Shown: piece by piece, positions 15,918 to 23,322 of the stretch
How the letters are laid out: the number at the start of each line of letters is the position of its first letter
Position numbering within the stretch: the stretch's first letter is position 1
DNA from: Microbacterium sp. LCT-H2
GTDB lineage: Bacteria > Actinomycetota > Actinomycetes > Actinomycetales > Microbacteriaceae
Direction: 5' to 3'
DNA length: 47,858 nucleotides
Assembly (NCBI RefSeq): GCF_001866135.1
Contig: NZ_MODW01000010.1
Coordinates: 1-47,858, forward strand
The notes under the pieces: model-generated
Databases searched by the model: none
What the model was told of the DNA's origin: nothing
What the model saw: the letters and a program-made list of their open reading frames with translations, nothing else
Made by a program: the position numbers and the translations under genes

Positions 15918-16193
15918 CTACCGCGCGGGCGATCGCGCTTCGCGCGTTGCATCGGATGGCAATATCGCCCGTTTGGCGAGCTCGTCGATCTTGTCGGGTC
16001 GGAACCCGGACCAGTGATCCTGATCCGTGATCACGACCGGCGCCTGCAGGTAGCCCAGCGACTTCACCTGCTCGAGCGCGGCCGGGTCTTCCGACAGATC
16101 GAGAACGTCGTAATCGATCCCCTTGGAATCCAGCGCGCGATAGGTCGCCGTGCACTGGACGCACGACGGCTTGGTGTACACCGTGACAGCCAT
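15918..16193 (-). CDS. NrdH-like glutaredoxin/redoxin
   Basis: This 91-residue protein has a thioredoxin fold. It reads AVTVYTKPSCVQCTATYRAL at the N-terminus with the redox motif C-V-Q-C, then APVVITDQDHWSGFRPDKI with the cis-Pro and the W-S-G-F-R-P-D-K segment typical of NrdH. NrdH supplies electrons to class Ib ribonucleotide reductase, but no nrdEF is present here. GGAGG precedes the ATG at 16193. It is last in the coupling-protein operon and ends just before the recombinase cassette. Confidence 0.88.
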   Translation of the reverse strand: MAVTVYTKPSCVQCTATYRALDSKGIDYDVLDLSEDPAALEQVKSLGYLQAPVVITDQDHWSGFRPDKIDELAKRAILPSDATREARSPAR

Positions 16194-16236
16194 GTGACTC
16201 ATCCTCCTCTCTTGGTCTCGTCGTTTGCGGGACTGC

Positions 16237-16518
16237 TCAGACACGCTCGCGAGCGCGACGACGCAGCCAGACGACGGTGGCCACCAGGGCGACGATCAGG
16301 CCGGCGACCACGACGATCTGAGGCCACCCGAACCCGATGCCGTCGACGAACGGGATGACGACCTCGGCGCCCTGAGCGAGCAGGTGGTACTGCACCATCC
16401 AGTCGCGCACCGGGTTGAGCAGCACCCCGAACGAGAACATGCCGGTGGCCATACCTCCGCACAGCATGAACATCAGCGTCAGCAGGTCGTCCTCGTTCTC
16501 GGCAGCCGACTGCGTCAT
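16237..16518 (-). CDS. small membrane protein of transfer operon
   Basis: This 93-residue protein has two hydrophobic segments, LLTLMFMLCGGMATGMFSFG near residue 12 and IVVVAGLIVALVATVVWLR at the C-terminus, which ends RRRARERV on the positive side. Not recognised further. The start at 16518 overlaps the stop of the 63-residue gene (ATGA). Its place behind the coupling-protein gene suggests a structural role in the transfer apparatus. Confidence 0.7.
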   Translation of the reverse strand: MTQSAAENEDDLLTLMFMLCGGMATGMFSFGVLLNPVRDWMVQYHLLAQGAEVVIPFVDGIGFGWPQIVVVAGLIVALVATVVWLRRRARERV

Positions 16519-16706
16519 GAGATCCACACCTCCTCCGGGGTAGGCGCCGGCGCGTCTGGGTAGCGGATCTCGCCGGCACGGTCCTCGAGCACGTTGACGT
16601 ACTCACCGGCGAACTCCTCCGCCCGCTCGCGCCCCGACCCCTGGGCGAGGGCGAACGCGAAGGCCTGCTCGTGTGCGAGCTCGGCTCGGTTCTGGGTGGT
16701 CTGCAT
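16515..16706 (-). CDS. small hypothetical protein of transfer operon
   Basis: This 63-residue acidic, helical protein (QNRAELAHEQAFAFALAQG, then RERAEEFAGEYVNVLEDR) has no membrane segment and no recognised domain. GAAAGGAG precedes its ATG. It starts 15 bp after the coupling-protein stop and is coupled to the small membrane protein. Confidence 0.7.
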   Translation of the reverse strand: MQTTQNRAELAHEQAFAFALAQGSGRERAEEFAGEYVNVLEDRAGEIRYPDAPAPTPEEVWIS

Positions 16707-16721
16707 GGTTGCTCCTTTCGT

Positions 16722-18833
16722 TCACGCGGCGGTGGGGCGCCGGTAGGTGAGCACTTCGTTGTCCGACACGGTCATCAGGCCCTCGTCGCCGGAGTCGAGC
16801 TCGCGGTATTCGATCGCCATCGCGTCCTCGTCGACGATGTCCGGCTCCACCGACTCCACGACGACCCAGACACCGAGGGTGGAGTCGGACAGCACCAGGT
16901 CGCCGACTGCGAGATCGCCGGCCAGGCCCTCGGAGATCTCCCCGTAGCCGTCGTCGTCGTCCGCGGCCGCGGCCGGATCGTCGTCGTCGACGTCGACCGG
17001 CTCGGGCTCGAACCGGACCTTGCCGGCCTTGCGGGCGCCGAGCGCGACGACGTTGCTGGGCAGCGCCGCGGGGATCTCGACCGCCGGCGGCTCAATGCCG
17101 TCGAACAAGGTGATCCGGGTGGTCGCCCAGTCGTTGTAGGTCGGCGGGATCTCCTCGTCGCCGTCAACGAGTGAACTCGGTTCGGCGATCGTCTTGCGGG
17201 GGTGATCCGTCTCGAGCGGCATGAGGGTGCGCAGATGCTCCCATTCCTGCGTATCGGACTCGTCGAGCTTGGCCGGGTCGGGCGTGTAGAAGGTCTGCAC
17301 TTCCACCGGGAGAGACTCGGCGCTGAGGGTGACGCCGCGGCCGCGCTTGTTGCGAGGCAGCGCGACGCCGATCGCCGGGGAGTCCCACATCATCATCGCG
17401 CCCTGCGGGGAGAGCCGGCCGAGGGAGAGGCGGGCTCCGAAGTTGTCGCGCATCTCGCCGCCGAGGAACTCGACATCGGGGCGCTGGATGCCCAGCAGTA
17501 TGTGGATCTTCGCGCTTCGGGCCAGACGGGCGAGGTCCGACAGGAGCTCGAGCACCGGCGCCTGAGTGGGCGCACCCTTCGGCTTCACCGTCTTGTACCA
17601 GCGCTGCACGCGAGCCTTGAACGTCGCGTACTCGTCGATGATCAGTGCGAGCGGCTCGAAGTCCTCGAGGCGGGCGGTGCCCTGTTCGAGTTGCGTGTAC
17701 CGCTGCTCCATGAGCTCGTGCGCTGCGTGCAGCATCCGCACCTGGTGCTCGACACGGGCCGCGACGAGCTCGACGTTCGGCCAGGTGCGGAACCCCGCGA
17801 ACTCGATCCGCTTCCCGTCCAGCACCCACACCCGCCAGCGGGCCTGCGCCAGGTGGGTGAGCACCGTGTGCTGGAACGACGTCTTGCCAGAGCCCGTTCC
17901 ACCGATGACGAGCATGTGCGGAGAAACCGAGGGCTGCCACGTCTGCACCGACCCGTCCTCGTCGACGCCGATCGGGATCTTGAACGCCTTGTACTCGGCG
18001 TGCGTCAGCTGCTTCGTCGACGGCGCCGGCTCGTGCAGCACCATGTCGGGCATCGGGGGGCGGATCTCGAAGGTGACCTCATCGCCCTCGAGATCCCAGT
18101 GCGCCCGCCACCGCCCCGGCAGCATCGAGGAGATCACCTTCTCGATATGCATCCGTCGCGCCGGGATCGCCAGCCGCGGCCCCATGTCGTGCTTGACCTT
18201 CATCTTGCGAACGTCGTTGGAGTCGGGATCTGTGGTGACCTCGACCTTGGCGCTCTCCCCCAGCAGCAGCTTCGCCACCTGCTCGGCACGCTGCTGCTCG
18301 CGAGAGACGGGCGTGGTCGGCGGCGCGAGCTCGAGCACGAGGAGGCAGCGGCGCGGAACGTGCTTGAGCACTCGATACTCCTCGCCGATGCGACGCGAGA
18401 ACGACGTGACGATCTGGTCGACGAAACGCACATCACGGTCGTCGACGTGGGAGGCGTATCGGATCGTCACCTTGCGAGGAACGCCGACCCAACCGCGAGT
18501 CCACTTCACCGCACGGACCAGGTCACGCGAGGGACGCTGCGCCCCCAGCAATGGCAGCACCGCCTCGATGCCCGGATCGAGGCGGCTCTGCTTCTGGTAG
18601 GTGCGGATGCCGGTCACGATCGATGCGGTCGCGATCACCACAGCCGCAACCCACACCCACGCGATCGCGTCAGTGAAGCGGGCCTGCATGTTCACCCCGG
18701 TCAACACCACGGCGGCCGCCAGCACGATCAGCGCGGGAATGACCCCCGTCACCTGCCGACGCGGCAGCACCCCCAGCGGAGCGACCGGCGCCGACGACGG
18801 ACGGACCGGAGGGCGAGCAAGTCGAGTCGCCAT
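16722..18833 (-). CDS. FtsK/SpoIIIE-domain DNA translocase, coupling protein
   Basis: This 703-residue protein has two membrane helices near the N-terminus (VIPALIVLAAAVVLTGVN and AWVWVAAVVIATASIV), a cytoplasmic region, and a RecA-type motor: Walker A GGTGSGKTSF at about residue 311 and Walker B LALIIDEYATFK near 395. The C-terminal 130 residues are acidic. It matches the TcpA/TraB class of FtsK-like coupling proteins that pump DNA to the mating channel in Gram-positive elements. The ATG at 18833 is chosen for its AGGAGG and for the family 2 promoter just upstream; the open frame extends further but lacks coding character. Confidence 0.87.
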   Translation of the reverse strand: MATRLARPPVRPSSAPVAPLGVLPRRQVTGVIPALIVLAAAVVLTGVNMQARFTDAIAWVWVAAVVIATASIVTGIRTYQKQSRLDPGIEAVLPLLGAQRPSRDLVRAVKWTRGWVGVPRKVTIRYASHVDDRDVRFVDQIVTSFSRRIGEEYRVLKHVPRRCLLVLELAPPTTPVSREQQRAEQVAKLLLGESAKVEVTTDPDSNDVRKMKVKHDMGPRLAIPARRMHIEKVISSMLPGRWRAHWDLEGDEVTFEIRPPMPDMVLHEPAPSTKQLTHAEYKAFKIPIGVDEDGSVQTWQPSVSPHMLVIGGTGSGKTSFQHTVLTHLAQARWRVWVLDGKRIEFAGFRTWPNVELVAARVEHQVRMLHAAHELMEQRYTQLEQGTARLEDFEPLALIIDEYATFKARVQRWYKTVKPKGAPTQAPVLELLSDLARLARSAKIHILLGIQRPDVEFLGGEMRDNFGARLSLGRLSPQGAMMMWDSPAIGVALPRNKRGRGVTLSAESLPVEVQTFYTPDPAKLDESDTQEWEHLRTLMPLETDHPRKTIAEPSSLVDGDEEIPPTYNDWATTRITLFDGIEPPAVEIPAALPSNVVALGARKAGKVRFEPEPVDVDDDDPAAAADDDDGYGEISEGLAGDLAVGDLVLSDSTLGVWVVVESVEPDIVDEDAMAIEYRELDSGDEGLMTVSDNEVLTYRRPTAA

Positions 18834-19286
18834 CGGATGCCTCCTGAACCGGGCCACGCCGATCGCGGCCCTCTGTGTCATATAGGCCGCCTGGACCCGG
18901 CTTCGCGGACACGAGGATCTGGATCTGCCCGCCGGCGCCCGACTCGCGAACCCCTCGTTTCGGATGTTGCTAGTGGTGTTGCAGCCGTAGTGCCGCAGTA
19001 CTTTCCCGCACATCGGCGCAATAACGTCGCCACCATGGCGCTTGACAACAGTGGTAGGCTTGCCCCGCGCAGCTGAAGCGAAGCCGGAAGCGGAGCGGGG
19101 CAAACCCCCCACCGCCGTAAGAAATATCCAGCCCGCAATATCCCCGCAGCATCACCGCATCAGTTGCGCTCGTTCGTCAGCGATGCGGGCCGCACATTGC
19201 CCCGCACACGTTCACCCGCAGGGTCAGCCGCCATGATCGAGAGCCGCTGACGGGTCGGTGCGCGGTGGCGAACCGGCGTGCACGCC
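18834..19286. other. intergenic region with inverted repeats; possible transfer origin
   Basis: About 450 bp without a supported gene. It holds the family 2 promoter (18879-18910), an inverted repeat TTGCCCCGC (19060-19068) / GCGGGGCAA (19095-19103) with a 26-nt loop, and a third half-copy TTGCCCCGC further right (near 19197). CGCAATA-type sites at 19014-19020 and 19133-19141 are shared with the regions upstream of parA and the replication gene. Its place between a coupling-protein gene and a DNA-binding-protein gene makes it a candidate oriT or centromere. Short ORFs here lack coding character. Confidence 0.4.
18879..18910 (-). promoter_or_regulatory. family 2 promoter, copy b
   Basis: Read on the minus strand: GTCCGCGAA (18910-18902), 13 bp, GGCCTATATG (18888-18879). 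It sits about 45 bp before the coupling-protein start. Confidence 0.75.
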
Positions 19287-19868
19287 TCAGTCCTGAACGG
19301 AGCTCCCGCCGCGACGGATCTCCCACTCGCGGCGCATCCACTCGCCCTGCCGTTCGGCCGCCGCCCGACTGACGCCACGAGCGGACTCTGGCGCCGGAGG
19401 GAACGGTGCTCCCTGGTTGTGCCGCTGCTCGAGCGTCTGAGCCGCGGCGACGAACAATGACTCCACCACCGACGCCAGCGCCGGTGTGCGCGCGTCGCGC
19501 AACGCCCACCAGGTTCCCTTGAGTCGCGCGTGCAGATCCGCGGGAAGGTAGTACGCCACGAGCCGGTGCCCCTCCGAGGCGGCACGTCGCGGCCCCTGCG
19601 CACTGCGAGGCGCCGGCGGAAACGGTGCTCCCTGGTTGTGCTCGAGCTCAGCCCTCGTGACGTACTCGAGGAAGATCCCCTCCACGAGCGCCGAGAGCGT
19701 CGGCGCACCGTCCGGGCAGTCGCGGGTCGCCCACCAGGCGGCCTTGAGTCGCGCGTGCAGCGCTGCCGGGAGGAAGTACGAAACAGATCGGTATCCGGTT
19801 GCTGTGGTGCGCGCAGCGGGGCCGGATACTGCCTGATCGTCGACGTGGGGGGCGTCTCGATCGGTCAC
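19287..19868 (-). CDS. duplicated-domain DNA-binding protein (ParB-like, plasmid centromere type)
   Basis: This 193-residue protein contains two copies of a roughly 73-residue module. The first reads YRSVSYFLPAALHARLKAAWW and the second HRLVAYYLPADLHARLKGTWW, each followed by a helix and the linker HNQGAPFPPAP. The DNA repeats with a 219-bp period, including an identical 20-mer at 19402-19421 and 19621-19640. The module resembles the ribbon-helix-helix-like C-terminal domain of actinobacterial plasmid ParB proteins. A tandem duplication would give a one-chain dimer. It starts with GTG at 19868 without a strong Shine-Dalgarno. A role in partition or at the transfer origin is inference. Confidence 0.68.
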   Translation of the reverse strand: MTDRDAPHVDDQAVSGPAARTTATGYRSVSYFLPAALHARLKAAWWATRDCPDGAPTLSALVEGIFLEYVTRAELEHNQGAPFPPAPRSAQGPRRAASEGHRLVAYYLPADLHARLKGTWWALRDARTPALASVVESLFVAAAQTLEQRHNQGAPFPPAPESARGVSRAAAERQGEWMRREWEIRRGGSSVQD

Positions 19869-19891
19869 ACATCACCCGTCTGGAAAATGGG

Positions 19892-19983
19892 GGGAGCCCT
19901 CGGGTTTGGGGCTCCCATGGGCGGACAGTCGGTAAGCCTACCTGCCGGTTATCCAGACGCTCAGCCGCTGGGCTACCGGCAGG
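19892..19983. terminator. two hairpins at the end of the transfer operon
   Basis: CCTGCCGGT (19941-19949) pairs with ACCGGCAGG (19975-19983) and includes the stop codon of the hydrolase gene. Further on in the minus direction GGGAGCC (19892-19898) pairs with GGCTCCC (19910-19916). Together they probably end transcription of the 8-kb transfer operon. Confidence 0.6.
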
Positions 19984-21346
19984 AACCTGCCGGGCAGAGC
20001 TCGACGCCCCAGAGCTCGAAGAAGTCCTCCGGGTTGACGTAGTCCTGGTGCTCGGGAAGCGTCGCCGGTCGCGGCAGGCGCGTGTCGTTCTGCGAGAGGA
20101 TCAGCTTCGCGACCTCGGGGTTGGTGTTGTTGGCGACGTTGATCCGCAGATCCAGGTGGCAGCCGCCCGAGGGTGGGACGTTGCCCACGACGCCGATCTG
20201 CTGGCCGGCTTCGACGATGTCACCGACGTCGACCAGGCGCTGCGACTTGTACATGTGCAGGTAGGAGACCACGTAGCCGTCTGCGTGCTCGATCGACAGC
20301 CACAGGGCGCTCGAGAGGACGACCTTGCCGGGCAGGATCGCGTAGACGGGGTCGCCGCATGGGTTGGGCCAGCGCTGCAGGTCGATGGCGGCGTGCCAGG
20401 TGGAAGCACCGGGGACGCCGCTGCTTCGGGGGCCGTAGCCGCTGGTCATGTTGTAGTCGGAGCGCAGGGGCAGCTGGATCTCACCCTCGATGCTGCCGCC
20501 GCCGCAGCCGCCGCCGATGATGCCCTCGCCCAGGGTGGCGATCAGCTGCTCGGCCGCGGGCTCCCACTTGTCGTAGGCGTCAGGGAAGGCGCTCACCTGC
20601 ACCTTCTGAGCCGCGACGCCGGGTGCCAGGTTCTCCCAGCCGTTGATGTCGAGCAGGCCGCGTGGCGATCCACCGTTGGGGCCGGTGGGGCCGCCGAAGA
20701 ACGCCTTGATGGAGTAGTCGAGATCCATGAGCTCCGCGACGGTCCCCCACCCCGACACACGCTGCTGGAACGGGTTGACGCTGTCGTGGTCGTTGCCGAC
20801 TGCATCGTGGGGGTAGTCGAGCGACTCGGGGACGGAGGAGTTGGCGTACATCCGCAGCAGCGATTCCTGCAGCGCGGTCATCAGAGCGATCTTGAGGCCC
20901 TTGTCGGAGACGCCGAGGTCGCGCCCGACCGTGATGATGCGGGTGGCGATCGCGATCTGCTTCTCGTTCAGCGTGATCTTGCCGCCGCGACCGTTGGGGA
21001 TCTCGATCGATTGGACCGCCGCGGCCGCCGGCGCGGCACCGCTCGTCGACGAGCTCCCCCAGCCCGTCGATGATGCTGGGGGCGGCGAGCTCGTCGACGG
21101 CTGCGGGGTCGGCGGCGTCGACGCACTATCACCGCCCCAGGACGCTGCGGCCGTCGTCGACGAGGGGACGCACCCGGAACCCCCGTCCGACCCCACGGCG
21201 CCGGCCGAGGAGGCGATGACCCCCAGGAACAGCGCGAGGAACCCTCCGACGACCATGGCGAGGACCAGGCCCACGACGCAGAGGATCGCGATGATCCGTT
21301 TCCACGGCGAGCGGCCCTCGGCCTCGTCCACTGTCAGGTCCGTCAT
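19973..21346 (-). CDS. transfer-associated cell-wall hydrolase (M23 peptidase domain)
   Basis: This 457-residue protein has an N-terminal membrane anchor (IIAILCVVGLVLAMVVGGFLA), a Ser/Pro/Thr-rich linker to about residue 105, a helical lysozyme-like domain (KIALMTALQESLLR, then DSVNPFQQRVSGWG, about 120-245) and a C-terminal M23 endopeptidase fold. The latter has WHAAIDLQ with the metal-binding His/Asp, YVVSYLHMY and SGGCHLDLRI. It opens the peptidoglycan for the mating channel, like Orf14/VirB1-type proteins. It is last in the transfer operon, with its start overlapping the VirB6-like stop by one base. The linker DNA contains a strong inverted repeat (21045-21098). Confidence 0.87.
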   Translation of the reverse strand: MTDLTVDEAEGRSPWKRIIAILCVVGLVLAMVVGGFLALFLGVIASSAGAVGSDGGSGCVPSSTTAAASWGGDSASTPPTPQPSTSSPPPASSTGWGSSSTSGAAPAAAAVQSIEIPNGRGGKITLNEKQIAIATRIITVGRDLGVSDKGLKIALMTALQESLLRMYANSSVPESLDYPHDAVGNDHDSVNPFQQRVSGWGTVAELMDLDYSIKAFFGGPTGPNGGSPRGLLDINGWENLAPGVAAQKVQVSAFPDAYDKWEPAAEQLIATLGEGIIGGGCGGGSIEGEIQLPLRSDYNMTSGYGPRSSGVPGASTWHAAIDLQRWPNPCGDPVYAILPGKVVLSSALWLSIEHADGYVVSYLHMYKSQRLVDVGDIVEAGQQIGVVGNVPPSGGCHLDLRINVANNTNPEVAKLILSQNDTRLPRPATLPEHQDYVNPEDFFELWGVELCPAGSCR

Positions 21347-23322
21347 CAGCGCGCGAGCTCCCGGGGGCGGTAGGCCTCAAGCTGGCGGCGACGCTCGAGC
21401 GCACGGGCGGAGGGCCGCTGTCTCGGGCGGGGCAGCAGCGAGGAGATATCGTGCACCCCGGCGTCGGTCTTGCGGTGCGCGGTGGCCACGCCTTGCGCGT
21501 CTACCTCGATGCGGCTGGCGCGGGTCTCGGCGACCTTGACGACCTTGAGCTCGCCGACGTCGACCACGGGGGGTGCCACCCGGCGTGCCGCGGCGTTGGT
21601 AGCGGCGGACGTCGCCTTGGACGCGGTCTTGCGGGCGACGCCCTGGCCGACAACCATGGCGCCGGCTGCGGCCGCACCCGCGACGCCGCCGCTGGCCGCG
21701 CCCTTCGCGACGGTAGCGGCGCCCTTCGCCACGGTGGTCGCCGTAGACGCGGCTCCGAGTGCCTTGCGAGCCGTGCCGGGGCCAACGGATGGTCCCGGCG
21801 CGCCTGAGGGGCCTGTGCCGCCTCCTGCGCCGCCACCGGGGCGGGGGTGGCGGACCTGGGTGAGCGTGATGGGATCGGGCTCGGGTGCGGGCGCAGCGGG
21901 CTTCTGCGGTAGCGCTGCGGCACTCGGGGTGGCTGGTCGACGGTTGATCAGATCCTTTGCGGTGTTGGCCATGCTGGCGATCGCGGTCATCTTGAGCAGG
22001 GCGTTGGAGTCCTTCGGGGTGGGCTTCATGCCCAGGCCGAGCTTGTTCAGGTGTTCCGCGACGCCGTGGCCGGCACGCAGGGTGGCCCGGCGCGCACGCC
22101 ACACCAGGACGATGACGATGATCAGGAAGATGATCACGAAGACCATCCGCAGCTGGTGCGGCAGGAAGCCGGTCTGCAGCATGATCCAGGTGATGAGCTT
22201 GACGTAGAGCGCCAGGCACACGGTCATGACCGTGAGGCTGATCGCCCCCATGAAGGTGTCGGACAGGGCCTTCCAGAACGGGCCGCGATCGATCGGGGCG
22301 ATCGCCAGGTTGCCGTAGAAGACCGACTTGATCCCGGCGACGAGCATGAACACCACGGCCACCATCAGCAGGCCCGCGACGACCATCCCGAAGCTGAACA
22401 GGACACTTACCCCGCCGCCGTTGACCAGTGCGTTGAGGATGTTCATTCCGCCGGGGTTGTCGTGCGCGAACCGCGCAGCCTCGGGTGCGCAGTCGCGGAG
22501 CGAGGACTGGGGCTCCCCCGTCTGGATGAACGTGTCGTAGAACCCTTGGCAGTCGTCGGGAAGCACCTGCCCGTAGGAGATCACCTGGTGCGGGATGCGG
22601 ACGAATGCGTCCATGAGCGTGGCGTTCACAGCCGATGACAGCGATGCGTCGCTCGGCTGCGCCTCGGGGTCGATGACGATCGATCCCGCCAGCTCGCCCC
22701 CGAACTCTTGCGACTTCTCGAGGACACCGCCTGTTGCGGTGAGAGTGGCCACCGGGTTGGCCAGGACACCGCCGACGAGGACGGCGATGATCGCGGCGAT
22801 GAGCATTTCCCAGAGCCCGCCAGCGACCCTGCCGACATAGATGGCGATGCCGCCCACCAGCGCGCTGATCATCAGGGCGAACGGGATCCAGTTGATCGTC
22901 CCCAACTGTTCCTGCACCCAGACCGCGAGGGTGTTGAACGGGGTGGCAAGCCACGCGACCCACTCGAAGCTGAGAAGGAAGTCGAACAGCCAGAGGATGA
23001 CGCCGGTGCAGAAGTACTGGATAGACCAGAGCAGCTGCACGACGAAGTTGACGACCACCGTGCCCGGTGTCCACACATCGCCGGCGTTGATGTCGATCTC
23101 CCCGTACTGGGAGAACGAGTTGCCGCGGCTGTCGATGTAGTCGACGCCGTCCGGGAGGAAGCCCACCGCGTGCGCGGGCTGGCCCTGGATGACAGTGAAG
23201 TACGCCACGAGCGAGACGGCGACGAGGGTTCTAGCCCACCGAGGGTGCGTGTGCGCCCAGATCCGAGCTCGCCAGGCCCACCCGCCCATCGAGCGGAAGG
23301 CGTCGGCGTAGAACGTGATCAT
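21346..23322 (-). CDS. VirB6/TrbL-like membrane channel protein
   Basis: This 658-residue protein has an N-terminal hydrophobic segment (TLVAVSLVAYFTVIQGQPAHA, signal-like) and then about seven membrane helices between residues 80 and 420, including IPFALMISALVGGIAIYVG and MVFVIIFLIIVIVLVWR. The C-terminal 200 residues are a cytoplasmic Pro/Ala/Lys-rich tail. This is the usual plan of VirB6-like inner-membrane channel components of Gram-positive conjugation systems. The start overlaps the VirB4-like stop (ATGA). Confidence 0.8.
   Translation of the reverse strand: MITFYADAFRSMGGWAWRARIWAHTHPRWARTLVAVSLVAYFTVIQGQPAHAVGFLPDGVDYIDSRGNSFSQYGEIDINAGDVWTPGTVVVNFVVQLLWSIQYFCTGVILWLFDFLLSFEWVAWLATPFNTLAVWVQEQLGTINWIPFALMISALVGGIAIYVGRVAGGLWEMLIAAIIAVLVGGVLANPVATLTATGGVLEKSQEFGGELAGSIVIDPEAQPSDASLSSAVNATLMDAFVRIPHQVISYGQVLPDDCQGFYDTFIQTGEPQSSLRDCAPEAARFAHDNPGGMNILNALVNGGGVSVLFSFGMVVAGLLMVAVVFMLVAGIKSVFYGNLAIAPIDRGPFWKALSDTFMGAISLTVMTVCLALYVKLITWIMLQTGFLPHQLRMVFVIIFLIIVIVLVWRARRATLRAGHGVAEHLNKLGLGMKPTPKDSNALLKMTAIASMANTAKDLINRRPATPSAAALPQKPAAPAPEPDPITLTQVRHPRPGGGAGGGTGPSGAPGPSVGPGTARKALGAASTATTVAKGAATVAKGAASGGVAGAAAAGAMVVGQGVARKTASKATSAATNAAARRVAPPVVDVGELKVVKVAETRASRIEVDAQGVATAHRKTDAGVHDISSLLPRPRQRPSARALERRRQLEAYRPRELAR

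Noticed and set aside
16722..19112. Longer form of the coupling protein starting at 19112
   Set aside because: The extra 93 residues are Arg-rich and Cys-rich and cross the family 2 promoter. The ATG at 18833 has a good Shine-Dalgarno.
19930..19990. tRNA-like look on the minus strand (AGCCCAGCGGCTGAGC resembling a D-arm within a hairpin)
   Set aside because: No T-arm consensus, no proper anticodon arm and no acceptor pairing; the stop codon of the hydrolase gene lies in it. It is better read as a terminator hairpin.
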